Below are positions 26,389 through 38,248 of a stretch of DNA of 64,000 nt, one piece after another. The notes under the pieces were generated by a model, which saw nothing but the letters and a program-made list of their open reading frames with translations, was not told the DNA's origin and ran no database searches. Numbering within the stretch: the first letter of the stretch is position 1; the number at the start of each line of letters is the position of its first letter. Origin of the DNA: Agrocybe praecox. Lineage: Eukaryota > Basidiomycota > Agaricomycetes > Agaricales > Agrocybaceae. Made by a program: the position numbers and the translations under genes. The stretch spans positions 1,169,001-1,233,000 of the forward strand of contig OZ024843.1 in NCBI GenBank assembly GCA_964017145.1. Direction: 5' to 3'.

Positions 26389-26892
26389 ACTGGAGTTTAT
26401 TTTTGTGTCATCTTTCACGCATTCACGTATGGTACCTTTTTGGGTTTTGGATTTTCTTTTTTTCTTCTTCATACTATGCTGTCGTGCTCGTTACTTCGTA
26501 CAGATGCTTTCTTTTTGTTTTATAACCCAATCCTTTATCGATCTTAGTCTTCTTTCTATATCTTTTCTTTTTTTCTTATTCTTCTTCACTCCTGCTCTGT
26601 AATTTGTCATTATTTACTCTCATTATGGTTCCGGCTTTACCGAACAATAATCTTCTTTCAGTGAACCTTTGTTTCTGTTCTGTCATGCCACGATGAGTTC
26701 TCGACGCACCTTTGATAGCATCGATGTCCGCAGTACGAAAAGGCAAATGGACATATCGTGAACTCCGCTTGTCAAGATAGACGCCCGGATAAGGAGAAAG
26801 TGAGGGTATAAAATTCCCAGAATATGCGGTGATTCCCGCCACTAGCTTTATTTTGCTGCCCACACACACAAACCACCCAAGGGTCTGTCATT
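26389..26892. other. T-rich 3' flank and next promoter
   Basis: Holds the T-rich 3' flank of the polarity gene (TTTTCTTTTTTTCTTCTTC near 26455) and the promoter of the Arb1-like gene. No gene seen. Confidence 0.55.
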
Positions 26893-29006
26893 ATGGAAGT
26901 GGACACGCTTTCCCCAACGCCCCAACCTCCCCTGCCCCAGGGCCCTCTGACTGCAGAGAACCATATTATCAACGCCCAAGGCGAGTTTTTGATCAAGTTT
27001 CCGCCATTTCCTCAAGCATCGGAAGGCGTCGAGATCATGCCTTTTAAACAATTCAAGGAACGTGGCATCCGCGTCGATCCAGGTCCCGACGATGCCGAAG
27101 TCGATGCTTTGGGCATCCCCACTGTCCCTGTGAAGACACACCACAAGACGGATTTCTGTAAGTCGAACACGAAGCGCAAGAGGACGTCCGACGACAAGGA
27201 AGCGCGGAAACAGCTAGGACTGCCGCCCAAGAAACTCGCTTGGTACGAAGAGTGGGAAGAAACAGAGGCCATACGGTTCTCTTATGGCTTTGACCCGTGT
27301 GTTTTGTTTTGCATTATTCAGTGGCATACTTTCTGACAATACTGCGGCCAGTCTCTCGACTCGCGCTGAACGTTTACAAGCTGCTGCGAATGATTTCACG
27401 TCTGGACGCAAGTGGCCCGTACACTTCTTGTCAGAAACGGGTCCTAAATTCATTTGGGAAAAGGTCTGTTTTGTCATAATCATGTCGCCCTCGGATAAAA
27501 ATTTTAACGTACATAATTGTGTTACGTATATGTTTAGTTCCAACGCTACATCGGTCTCACGGTTACTGGTCCTGTTAGCAAGAAGAAAAAGAGAAAGCAG
27601 CACCATATTGGCATTGATCCACCCGATGACAGCGATGACGATGAAGCGGACATGGACAAATCAATGCAAGACGCTACGAACCCGGTAGCTGCGGCAGCCG
27701 CAGAAGAAGAAGAGGACGACGTCGCGGAGGAAGAACCAGAACAAGAGAATGTCTTCTTGGACAAGGATATTCCAGCACAAAGAGCACTCGCACAAAACGA
27801 GCAAAAGATGCAAGACTTTCTTGACAAACCGGAAAAAGCAATCAAAATATTCTTGTCATCTTATGCCCGTTCTATGGGTTTCATTTGGTACGTTGCGTTC
27901 TTGTCTGTATGAGCCGTTTGTGATGCCAACCTTCTTGATCAAGGTCGGATGTCAACAATGAATGCATAGGTCGCGTAGTGCAATTCTTTGTTAATTTCAC
28001 GCTTAGAAGCAAAGTGCTCCCGGAAATCGAACGTGGTCTACGTCGCTCACAAGAAATTATCGCTCTCTCTATTACTGAAATCCCGAACGCACCGAAAATC
28101 GCAAAAACATATCCAGATGATTTCAGCAAGGCTTGCAAGGAGTGCTGGGGCAAGAAATTGGCGGGATACCACACAATCTCCATCGACCTCTCCAATGTAC
28201 CCGAAATCGAGCCTACAGAAGCTGAACAGGACACAGTTGATGAAATCGCCAAAATAGTAGAGGTCGACTCGACAACTGGCGATGTAGCTGTATCTGACGC
28301 TCCGGGCTGGGATGTTAATACTGAGGGCGGTTGGGGAACCAGTGCTGGTTGGGACACTCCCGGCGATCCAGAAAATAATCCTTGGACCGATACATCAGAG
28401 AATGAAATCAAGGAGTCGGTCTGGGCGGGGATTGAACCCAACAAACTCTCTTCTCTTCTCGGTCCAACGTCCTTCCCTCTTACGCACACAGCAGGCCTCG
28501 TTGAGCAGTCTATGCGTCGCATCAAAGCCATAATCCCGCCATCTGGAAACCCACCCAAATCCTCTCCTCAGGCCGTAGACGTCTATGAACCGGACGCGGA
28601 GGCTGTCGAGGTCGACCTAGACAAAGAGTTTTACAAGGTCGTGCTTGAGCCCATGGTCGATTGGGATGGAGGCGAATCACCCACCTATTCTCGGCCTACC
28701 CTTCTCAAACAAGATAATATTCTCGACAAAGATCGGCCTGATCCCGCACAACCAGCTGAAGGTACTACTGTCAAAGAGCACGACCCACTCAACGACGAAA
28801 TCACCCTCCTCATCGAGGCCAAGCCAGAGCGGCTTGAATTCCTGACTGTGGGCACGGGCTTGGGCGGTGTTTACGTGCAGATCGCTCGTCAAGGCGACGC
28901 TACCAAGAAGAAGAAGAAGGGTAAAGGCAAGTCCAAGAAAGTGGTACCCAACTATTGGTACCTTAACGACTTGCTTGTTATTATCCCAAGTTTCTGGACT
29001 GTTTGA
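26893..29006 (+). CDS. Arb1-like argonaute siRNA chaperone subunit
   Basis: Four exons: 26893-27296, 27352-27463, 27538-27887 and 27944-29006; 642 aa. Arb1-family features as I know them: a basic N-terminal third (KRKRTSDDKEARKQLGLPPK) leading to YEEWEE...GFDP, then TRAERLQAAANDF, GRKWP and IWEKFQRYIGL; after an acidic linker, FLSSYARSMGFIWSD, the block VVQFFVNFTLRSKVLPEIER, and the KACKECWGKK motif. In fission yeast Arb1 binds Ago1 with Arb2, holds duplex siRNA and is needed for H3K9 methylation at repeats. The C-terminal part is long, acidic and less conserved. Intron 1 has two possible acceptors; the 55-nt choice has a CTGAC branch point and gives the better protein, whereas the 25-nt choice is too short. 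Family call by recognition. Confidence 0.72.
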
Positions 29007-30068
29007 AGCAATGTTTATCATTAAAGGAATGTGTTCTAAATTGTACATACGTCGAAATTCTCCACTTGTTCTATTTGCTATTGGTCTATTATTTCGGAAT
29101 CACTTCAGTGTTATCTTCGTGTACTACATTGTCTCTTAATTGTATAATCAATACTAAATAGCGCTATCTCTGTTATGTGCGGTTTTGGAATTGAAGCTTT
29201 AACTTGGTGGAAGGTTCAAAAACATATATGAGCAAGTTAGAATGTCGTACTAGATAATTTTTCATGGAGGTATACGGTGCACATGCAAACATAATAAAGT
29301 GATGAAAAAATTTCTGGAGATATAGAACCTGAGAAGGGGAAGAAGATTCGTACGTGTTGAAAATCGAAAAAAGTCGATAAGATAAGATAAGATTCGCAAG
29401 TGGCCGCAGAGGGAAAGCACCAATCTATTTTAAGACCCTATCTGATTTTTCAGACTCACAAGTTGAATATCGCACTTCTCTGTTATCGAGACCTTTCTTT
29501 TTCTCTTCGGAGTCCGGGATTACTTGCTTTTTTATCGTTATAATTATAAATGCAATCGTATTTCTTTCCCATCGGAAGGAGAAAGAACCCATTGGGCTCT
29601 TGGATCACCAGCGGACAACTGTGTACGGATCTTTCGGTGCAAAAGCGAGATGGACAGAACATGGGAACGCAAGCTGTGATCCTTTGGCGCGCACGTCAGC
29701 TGCTACTGGATATATCTTCTGTTTGATATCTCTAAAGTTTCCACACTGAAAATAATAACACACTGCCACCCTAGTAAATACAACCGCTAAATACTCCTTT
29801 GAAAGCTGCGCGCTTACTTACTGTGAATTGTAAAGACATGCTAGTACCTGCTGAGCTGTGTTATTCGACTATAAATTAAATATCATGGGAACAGGAGCGA
29901 AAGTAGAGATAGATAGCTGGTGTGAGGGGAACGAGAGTTCTGTGGTGCAATAGTATCAGGACAATAAGGAAATAGGATGGCTTGTGTGCGAAAGAAACAA
30001 TGTAAGTCGATGGGAATCCGGAACATGTCAGCCTGAAAGAATGATCGACACCGGTGAGACCGCGATAG
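29007..30068. other. Convergent intergenic region
   Basis: About 1 kb between the 3' ends of the Arb1-like and kinase-like genes. No gene seen; contains GATAAGATAAGATAAGATT near 29377-29396 and general AT-rich sequence. Confidence 0.55.
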
Positions 30069-31629
30069 CTAGTATGCTCGTGGCGGCTTAGAAGAAGTTG
30101 ACGGCTAATAAAAATAGTAAGCCTCATGAGAGGTTTCGTGAATAAAATAAAATAAAAAATTACCCGATTCATCGTCATTGAGGACGTTGGCGGCCGGCTG
30201 CTGGAACTATAGCTATAGACACCACTAGGGCTGCTGGATGATTCTGGCGTATAACGTTTCCGCTGTGCGAAGCCTGGACGGAGCCGCAGCTCCACTTCTT
30301 CCATCGCATCTTCGTCCAAAGTGTCCCGTATTTGGTACCATTTCCGAAGAACCTTACTTGCGCCAGGTCGTTTCTCAAATTCCTCCGCTCGCATGTATTC
30401 TATCAGATCACGAAGGAAGTCGATACCCTGGTATTTCTGGAAAACAGATTTGATTGGCGGATCAGCAGTGAATAGAATGAAAAAAGCATACGTGGAATAG
30501 TTCTTTCATCAGAACGTTTCCGAGTGTGTAAATGTCGAGCTTGTATGGGTCATAAGGCTTTCCGGTGAAGAGTTCAGGTACGTCATCGTCAATTCCTCCA
30601 ATATTTGTAACGAGCGGCTTGACGTCCGGCTTGATATGATAACAGTTTCCGAACCCAACGAAATAGTACCGCACGGAGTAGTTTTTGCGGAGGAAAGGAG
30701 AGATCTTTGTCACACCATCTGGCTCGCAGAAATGAGAAACAAAGTGCCATCCAGTAGGGACGATGGCTCTGGCGTCCATCATGATGTGTTCACTGGTGAG
30801 GTTGCTAGAGTAGAACAACAGGATGAAAATAATAACATTAAAAGTATAATGAAAAACTTACTGATGAGCAACATTATTTTCGTGGAGGAACGCCAAACCC
30901 TGAAAATGGGCGCTAAGCCTTCCGTTACACTTGATTAATTTTAGCCGAATTTACCTCTAATACTTGCGTAACAAAATCCATAACCTCGCTTGCCATCCAA
31001 AACGGAGGGTCATCAAACTTCCGCATGACGGGCATGACTATGAAGTGTATGTGTGGCAAGAAACCATCCACAAAGGCATCATAGCATGGAACGACATGGT
31101 TGCGGGTGTCTTCTGTCATTTTTTGCGAGGAGAAATATTCCGTTATCTGGACCTGGTGCATTTTGCGCTGATCTTGAATCATTTTGATACAAACAACGAG
31201 GCCGTCTCGCCGTCTGATCCCATCTAATACCTGGGGGAGCTGTGGCGTACCGTGTCAGAAAAATATCCTGCGTGGTAAAAACGGTGAATATATATGGCAT
31301 ACTATCTGCATGATGTGATCCTCTCCGCTGTGATAATGCCTTCCGTTCCCAGAAATCGTTGGCGTCCAGTCTGGGTGATAACGAGGGCGCAGTTGATATC
31401 CTCTTTGATAAAGAAATCCGTAGCGTTGCCTCCACATCAATTCCGACGGTGTAAGTGCAGGGGGGTAATATATAGCAGCTTGGCCTACGGCCTTTGACCT
31501 CTTCCTCGATGGATGATCCGACGAATCTGCATAGTCCTCGTCATCTGGGGAGCGCTGGCGACGAACGGGTTGCCCATGAGCATCCACGTTGGCCCAAACA
31601 ACAGGACGCAGCGTAGGTCGGCCATTCAT
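30069..31629 (-). CDS. Basidiomycete kinase-like protein, predicted pseudokinase
   Basis: Six exons: 31303-31629, 30955-31239, 30862-30899, 30492-30804, 30164-30436 and 30069-30104; phases agree, 423 aa. The start is the ATG of MNGRPTLRPVVWANVD. Kinase-fold landmarks: GLVVCIKM with the VAIK-type Lys128; GLAFLHENNVAHHNLTSEH in the place of the HRD loop, with His216-His217-Asn218 instead of His-Arg-Asp; YYFVGFGN with Gly267 in place of the DFG Asp; and KPYDPYKLDIYTLGNVLMKE as the DxWxxG-like helix F. Two catalytic Asp positions are lost, so it is probably inactive and may act as a scaffold or regulator. The family is expanded in agaricomycetes. A tail of Ser/Pro follows the domain. Confidence 0.82.
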
Positions 31630-32566
31630 ACTTATAATCTTCGACGAATCGATGGTGGTGGTATAAGAACAAGACGTTAACACGAGGTCGTGAGACTCAT
31701 TTTACAGCTACACGGATGCTCAGTATGACAATCTTGGATATACCTAGTTGTAGGTCCATGTTTGACCTTTCCCCGTTAGCAGTCCGTTGTGTCCATGGAC
31801 ACTCGACTACTTTGGTCAATTGTGTACCAGTGCTTTGGCACATGTACATCACTCACGACAGTCAGCTGAGTCCTTATCACCGCAATAACTTTCCTCGAGG
31901 GTTTACCCAGCATCATGTAGATTCCGAAAATATACTTACTTACTTAAACCACAGATTATAATCAAATTTCGCCATTGTTGTCAAAAATAATGATGTATTA
32001 ATGATGTTCCGTACTTTTTAGTGCGGTTTATCTGATTTTATCCCTTGGGGATACACGTTATGTCCAGATACGGAAACAAGGGTCGCTCAAAGCGCCATCA
32101 CAACGACGGGCGCTACGACGCCGCCAAGACTAGCAATCCCATAGGCGGGTCCGGGGTGTTAGATGAAAATGAGTCAAAGTTCTCCTCAGTATGCAGACTG
32201 ACAGCCCCAAAGGAAGTCGGGATATATACTCGGCAAGTCGTAGAAATATCTATAGATATCATTGTCTTTGGAAGAATAACGTACGCTGCGCGCTTGTTCT
32301 CCATGCACCATGATACGCATCTAAAAGCGTTACTAGATACATTACAATACCTTATTTGAAATTATGAAGATGGGTGTCAGTCAATAGCGACACCGCGGCC
32401 GGAAGACTTGGCGACGCTTCTGATCAGAGCTTTCATAGCAACGTAGCCCCAATTCTATATGGTGTCGAAAACATGCCGGCGGCTATTATACTATTCTACT
32501 ACATGCTCAGACCTGATTTGCACAAACAACTAACGTACACATTCAAAATTCTCCTCCAAGGACCTG
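31630..32566. other. Spacer, nothing recognised
   Basis: About 0.94 kb upstream of the kinase-like gene and downstream of the amidase gene. Short open frames on both strands carry no recognisable motif. Confidence 0.55.
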
Positions 32567-34654
32567 TCAGAACATTGATCGTCCAGTGAAAACAGGTCGC
32601 ACCACACCGTTGTCCGCAAGAGCCTTTACTAGGTCTAATAGCATGCCATCACACCCTTTTCTCGACACCAGCTGCACAGCAACAGGTATGGGTTCCCATG
32701 TCCTGCTCAGTTGGCTAAAGTATTGTACCTGGCCAATCGGAATCGTCACTTCAGGCAGTTCACCCATGGACGCCAGGAAATTGAAAAAGTCGGACATTTT
32801 GGCTTCTACGCCTGCGCCTGCAGCCGTAAGGAGGAAATGTGTGGCACCAGACAAATGGTTAAATTCTTCTACTCGATAAGAAGGTAATCCGCCTGTGGCC
32901 GCGTCATAAATGAAAAGAGAGTCCGAACAAGATTCCGCGTGGTGTCTGAATACATGCTCTGACACGGAATCCCGGAAATGACGTTTCAGAGCAACGGCAT
33001 CTGCAAAATCCTGGTCTGTGATCGATTGCGCACGAGAAAACATTTTTTGTGGTACTGGATCAAAGAGTGGTGGTTTGCCAAATTTTGCGATAAATTCTCT
33101 TGTTGTGGGTTCGCCTACATCTTTCCAGGAACGATACTCAGCTAATTTGTTTGAAAATAGCTGATATTCTGGAAAGTTTCCATTCAAAAGGAATGGAGCA
33201 AGGATATCGGTGAAGTTGACATGGACGGTTTGAATGCCGAAAAGATGTCGTAATGAGATAAGAAAGTTGTCGATCAGCCGCTGTGCTATGTCGTTTTTGA
33301 CAGGAAAGTGTTCGGTTGGATAATATAGAATGGATGGAAATCGTTTAATGGAATTCTTGCTGGCAGCAGGAGAATCTGTATACCTAGAATTTTGATAAAT
33401 ACGAGTATAGATAAAAGGGATATAATAAACACACCACTTCTGGGCAACTTCGTAAAATATAGTTGGATGGCGGGCAAAGAAACCAGCCGTGTCCATTTCC
33501 TCAGAGAGAGGTACCACCCCAGTCAGATCCATACTCCCATGCGAGGGACGAATGCCGTAAACCCCAACCAATGCAGCCGGTTTCCTCACACTTCCTCTAG
33601 TATCACTCCCAACTGTATAGTCCAACCAGTCATACCCAGCGATTGCACACGCGCTTCCAGAGCTCGACGCCGATGCGGTAAGGTGGCCATCTCCTCTTGG
33701 GTTCCACGAATATGGCACGTCGGCAAACTCCCAAGGTTGAGCACCGTGAGCAAACTGGGACGTTCTTGTCTTGCCTACCATGGCGGACCCCAGGGATATG
33801 AGTTTGGTAATTGAAGGAGCTGTTGCGTTGGGTATAGGATGTGTTAGCATATATGCATGAGAGCCTGCTGCTGTCGGAAGTCCTTGGGCGTCGTAGATGT
33901 CCTTCAATCCGAATCGTGTACCCGCAAGAGGTAAGCCAGAAGCGAGCACGCTTAGTCTAGATGGGACTGGTATGAGCTGCGTCGCCGGTCCATTTTCGGT
34001 AGCAGGAATGTTGTTTGTGATGTTGGTAAGGATCCATCCACCGTTTACGAGGTCAGGTATCGCTCCAAACAGGAAGCCCTCGTATTCGTCAAGGTATAAT
34101 CGATACACGTTATGCACTTTCAACCTTGACGTTCCACCTTTAGCAGAGAACACAAAAGGTCCTGGAGGGATGGTGCCTGAGATTTGATAGGTTGGGATAA
34201 CTTCGTTTGAAGGGGATTCAATGGAACCAGATAGGAAAATTCGAGTTACGCCTTGCGATTGTAACCATTTGGGGGCTTCCGAGTCGAGAATCGCAGATCC
34301 TTCCCCTTCGTATGCGATTACCAAGGTTTTGAGGAAGTTTGTATTCCATACATCGTCCGTCCGCGTATACAGGTCAAGCTGTTCTTGCACAGAGTTCTTT
34401 GTTATTCGTCGACTTCTTATCTTCAAACTAGTAAGCGGGTTGAGGTCAAAAATCACTTTCGCTGATAGAGGTGGGACTATGCGTTTTATATCCAGAGCTG
34501 CTTGTGACGCTGCAAGATATTGGACGTCTCCTTGGTGGCTAAAGCTGAATATGCTTCCTGGAGTAAGGGTAGATATCACCCGTAGGCTGGAAGAAACACA
34601 TAGTACGTTGACCCATAGCAGGTTCCACAAAAGATATAAATTCGTAAATTGCAT
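32567..34654 (-). CDS. Secreted amidase-signature family protein
   Basis: Two exons, 33435-34654 and 32567-33383, separated by a 51-nt GT-AG intron without stop; 678 aa. The ATG at 34654 gives a hydrophobic signal-like start (MQFTNLYLLWNLLWVNVLCV). The N-terminal ~200 residues are a separate module, as seen in fungal amidases annotated with scytalone-dehydratase-like Arp1. Amidase signature: GLKDIYDAQGLPTAAGSHAY with the catalytic Lys near 250, the Gly/Ser stretch SASSSGSACAIAG with the cis-Ser, and GSDTRGSVRKPA with the nucleophile Ser near 353. It would hydrolyse an amide bond outside the cell or in the secretory route; substrate unknown. The intron is conserved in length modulo three, so retention would insert 17 residues. 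Confidence 0.87.
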   Translation of the reverse strand: MQFTNLYLLWNLLWVNVLCVSSSLRVISTLTPGSIFSFSHQGDVQYLAASQAALDIKRIVPPLSAKVIFDLNPLTSLKIRSRRITKNSVQEQLDLYTRTDDVWNTNFLKTLVIAYEGEGSAILDSEAPKWLQSQGVTRIFLSGSIESPSNEVIPTYQISGTIPPGPFVFSAKGGTSRLKVHNVYRLYLDEYEGFLFGAIPDLVNGGWILTNITNNIPATENGPATQLIPVPSRLSVLASGLPLAGTRFGLKDIYDAQGLPTAAGSHAYMLTHPIPNATAPSITKLISLGSAMVGKTRTSQFAHGAQPWEFADVPYSWNPRGDGHLTASASSSGSACAIAGYDWLDYTVGSDTRGSVRKPAALVGVYGIRPSHGSMDLTGVVPLSEEMDTAGFFARHPTIFYEVAQKWCVYYIPFIYTRIYQNSRYTDSPAASKNSIKRFPSILYYPTEHFPVKNDIAQRLIDNFLISLRHLFGIQTVHVNFTDILAPFLLNGNFPEYQLFSNKLAEYRSWKDVGEPTTREFIAKFGKPPLFDPVPQKMFSRAQSITDQDFADAVALKRHFRDSVSEHVFRHHAESCSDSLFIYDAATGGLPSYRVEEFNHLSGATHFLLTAAGAGVEAKMSDFFNFLASMGELPEVTIPIGQVQYFSQLSRTWEPIPVAVQLVSRKGCDGMLLDLVKALADNGVVRPVFTGRSMF

Positions 34655-35531
34655 GCCTGTTGCGGACTGCTTCTTAGCTTCAATATGTATATGTTGCTCA
34701 GATAACCTAGTAAGAGAACGCACCTCCACAAACACAATAAGGTCGCTCGTCCAATGCGACAGTCCTTCTCAACCTTCAAAGCCCACCTCATCGCTCTGGG
34801 CACTGATGACAGGATGTTTGTGCATGACCGTGAACATCATAATGCCAGCGGTTGTATTCTATTAAAATACACATGAAGAGATAAGAACCTGTGAAAAGAA
34901 GAACGCATAGTATTAACATAGTGCTGAGAATTCCATTGGCGGCGCACCCCATCAAGATAAGCGTCGATCTTTGCAACCTTATAGAAATATTCTCGGTCAC
35001 TCGTTCAAAACAGTATCTGTTCTTTCGAGGAAAGAGAATTGGTTATTTTCGTTACAACGCAGAAGCGGATAGTCGGCCCGATATATTCCCACGGTTGAAG
35101 CCCGCCAACGCCATGGTCAGGCGGCGTTCTTTTCCCTTCGCCAACTCCTTCAGGATGTTCGAATAGAATCCACTTTTCATTCCTTCAGCTGTTCATATAA
35201 TTCCAAATATCCAAGCACTCTCAAGCTTCTTATACACTGAGCTCGCAAATCTGAATGCCTTCAGTCGGTCATGAATCCAGCAGAGCAAAGTTGAGGCGAG
35301 ACCACCAATGGGCGTGGGGCGGCAATTCCGACCTTCTGCATTAGAGGAGCACAATAAGCTATTCTTAACTAGGAATGCGTGGATCATTGGTCACAAGATA
35401 AGAATGTTCTAACCTTATTGGATGATATCACCTTGTTAAGAAACACAGGGGCTTTCTGAGTGGCTGTAGCACGACGCAGAAGGAAGCCTTTACGCTCTCC
35501 ATATCTTTTGTATCTTTTGGAGGACAGTGCT
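34655..35531. promoter_or_regulatory. Divergent promoter region, amidase and Atg22-like gene
   Basis: About 0.88 kb between two divergent starts. No gene and no motif I can name. Confidence 0.5.
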
Positions 35532-37855
35532 ATGTCAGACAACGAAAAGTCGCAGAAAAGGCCCAGTGTCGATGTCGCTAACGAACTTGAAAATGAAGGC
35601 AAGAACAGTTCGACTGTACAGACCGGGGTCACCTTTGTATCTTCAATACGCAAAGACGAGCCTATAGTGACGAGGAAGGAGCTTTGGAGCTATTACTGTG
35701 AGCTTTTCTGTTTCATCGCTCAATACTCTTTTGATTAAATCCTATCTAAAGTGTACTACAACGGTGATAATGTTTGTTTTCACATCTCTCACCACATATT
35801 CTTGAGATTTATTGTACATCATGAATATAGGGAGTCGGACCTCTTGGGTTTTCCATGACACTTTTCCAGTCGCTGGCGTTCTCGGCTGGCTTCGACCCGG
35901 CTAAAGGGCCAGGCTCGTCGTGTGCCGCAGATGGTTCTTCGGGACAATGTGTTCTCCCCTGGGCAGGAGGAACAAAGTCGGTCTCCAGTGTCGTATTGAT
36001 TGCAAATGGCATCAGTTTTGCTGTAACTACTACCTCCACCCTCCACTTCTGCGTCGAATTGAACTAACCTCGAGCCATAGATTATGACTTTGATATTCAC
36101 AACCATAGGTTCAGCAGCTGATTATGGTACATTTGGGAGGTGGCTACTTTTTGCGGTAACTGTTATATGTTGGGCATCTCAATATGCAGAAGTCAGCTTG
36201 ACAGGTGTGTTTATAACTTGTTTAATTTTTTTAACACCGACCAACGATATTTTCAGTCCCGTCTCGCTGGCCACTTGCTATGGCCTTGTTTATGATAGGT
36301 TTTATTACCTATGGCGCTACTCTTGTTTTCTATGCAGCCATATTCCCTCGCCTTGCTCGTAACACGCAGCATTCTCGGACCCTCCGTTCTAGATATGAAT
36401 CTGGGAAAATTACGCGAGAGGATTATGAAGTCGAAGAGAGTATGGAGAAGAATCGGATTAGTAACATTAGTACCGTGAGCACTCACATCTGCCAAGGTTG
36501 GCTCACTCAGGGGTCTAAATACCATATAGATGCATAGCAATATCGGTTATATCGCTACTCTGCTATTAAACTTGACTATCCTTCTTCCACTCGCCGACAA
36601 TCCGAAGGCGAATAATTATGTCATGGTTTTGTAAGTGTTTTTATGACCTTCCTCACTTTGCCTTCCCTGATTGTATCTTTATATCAGAGTCAACTCATAC
36701 TGGGTGCTCATGGGTATATGGTGGTGTATGTGTCCGGACAATCTCCGATTGCCTTCGTTTAATACTTGCTTCAGTTATCTACCAGCAGCCTCGCCCTGGC
36801 CCTCCACTTCCAAAGGGAGAGTACTATATTACGATTGGGTGGAAACAAGTGGGTTGTTGTTATTACCATGCGCTTTCTTTTTTCTGACCTTGGAAATAGA
36901 TTTGGGCAGCATGTAAACAGTACAAGCAATTGCCTCACACTTTCATTTATCTCTTTGCTTTCTTCCTATTGGCAGACGTAAGCGGTTAATAATTCGGAAC
37001 ACTCATCAGTACTTTACTTATCCTTTTGATAGGGCTTGAACACCACCGGCACTCTAGTGTCAATATGTCAAAACGATAAATTCTCCTTCAGCTTCCTGCA
37101 GAACACATACTTGGGCCTTGCACAGGCTATCACGTCGACTATGAGTACCCTTGGGTTCTGGTATTTCCAACGATACTTCAAGATTAGCACCAAGAAAATG
37201 GTATGCCAAAATTGACTATCACAATTCCAATTCTGATTGTCAACAGTTTGTCGTAACAAACGTGATGACCATTTTTATTCCATTCTGGGGTATGCTAGGA
37301 ATATGGACGAACAAGATCGGGTACGTTCACTGCCACCATGAGCGAGATCCGTGTGTCTAATCGTGTTTTTAGCTTTCATAATGCATGGGAATTCTGGTTT
37401 GTATATTTTTTTAAATACACTTTGCAGAAACTTACTTAACTTGTAGGGCGTATAATGTGGTTTTTGGTCTTTTCCAAGCACCTTACTATGCCTTTTCTCA
37501 AACCATGATGGCTGAGCTCACACCTCCCGGATTCGATAATATGGTATGTTCTCGTCCATTTCCAAAGCCCCCCGGAAATGCTAACAGTTAGGAAACGGTC
37601 TAGTTCTTTGGCCTCTTCGGACTTTCCAATCGCGCGTCATCCATGATAGGACCAAACGTCATCCAAGCCATTATCGATAACTCAGGGAATAATTGGAAAG
37701 GCTTCCCGTTCCTGTTCGCGTTATGTCTCAGCGCTTCCGTGGTCATTTGGTTCTTCATTGACGTGGAGAAGGGTAGGAGAGATGCCGTCGCATGGGCAGA
37801 TGGTATTCGGAAGAAAGGAGAGGACGAGTCATCGAAGTCGGTTAATGATATCTAG
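35532..37855 (+). CDS. Atg22-like vacuolar amino-acid effluxer (MFS)
   Basis: Fourteen exons: 35532-35697, 35752-35771, 35831-36022, 36081-36204, 36257-36474, 36530-36630, 36688-36725, 36775-36848, 36900-36977, 37033-37200, 37247-37320, 37373-37396, 37447-37543 and 37604-37855. All phases close, giving 541 aa. Two exons are only 20 and 24 nt. Atg22 hallmarks: KELWSYYLYYNGDNGVGPLG at the first helix, then PRPGPPLPKGEYY, QLPHTFIYLFAFFLLADGLN, QNTYLGLAQAITSTMSTLG, a WEFWAYNVVFGLFQAPYYAF segment and FFGLFGLSNRASSMIGP. Around a dozen hydrophobic segments. In yeast Atg22 exports amino acids from the vacuole after autophagic breakdown; agaricomycetes carry several paralogues. Confidence 0.92.
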
Positions 37856-38248
37856 GAAGGTTGCTGCGGACAAGCCTTTTAACGTTGTGGCGCGTATTGA
37901 AATGAGGATCCTCTACCTATAACGAAGCGGTTTATCACCTTTATTACTCAGCTGTTGAGTCATTTCGCTACTGAAGGAGAGCAAATAAACATATTTACAT
38001 GACTTGATATATGTAAACGACTGCAAGGCCCAGGAACGTCCGTCTCAGGCGGCGGTTTAGCGCGACAGCAGCCGGACAGGAGATGACTCCAAGTTCCAAC
38101 CGGGATCGTCGGCATTTGCCGTACTAAAAGTACTGCTATAGATAACGCGTCGCTTAAATTCTTGTCCTCTAATCTGTACGATCGATATTCTCAACACCTC
38201 ACATTCTTATACCCAGATACCTGTCTTTTTCGATATCACAATCAACTA
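37856..38248. other. Intergenic region
   Basis: 3' flank of the transporter and promoter of HAM1. No gene seen. Confidence 0.55.

Noticed and set aside
27276..27351. 46-nt first intron of the Arb1-like gene using donor GTTCTC
   Set aside because: It removes the conserved-looking GFDP segment; the GTGTGT donor with the 55-nt intron keeps it and has a better branch site.
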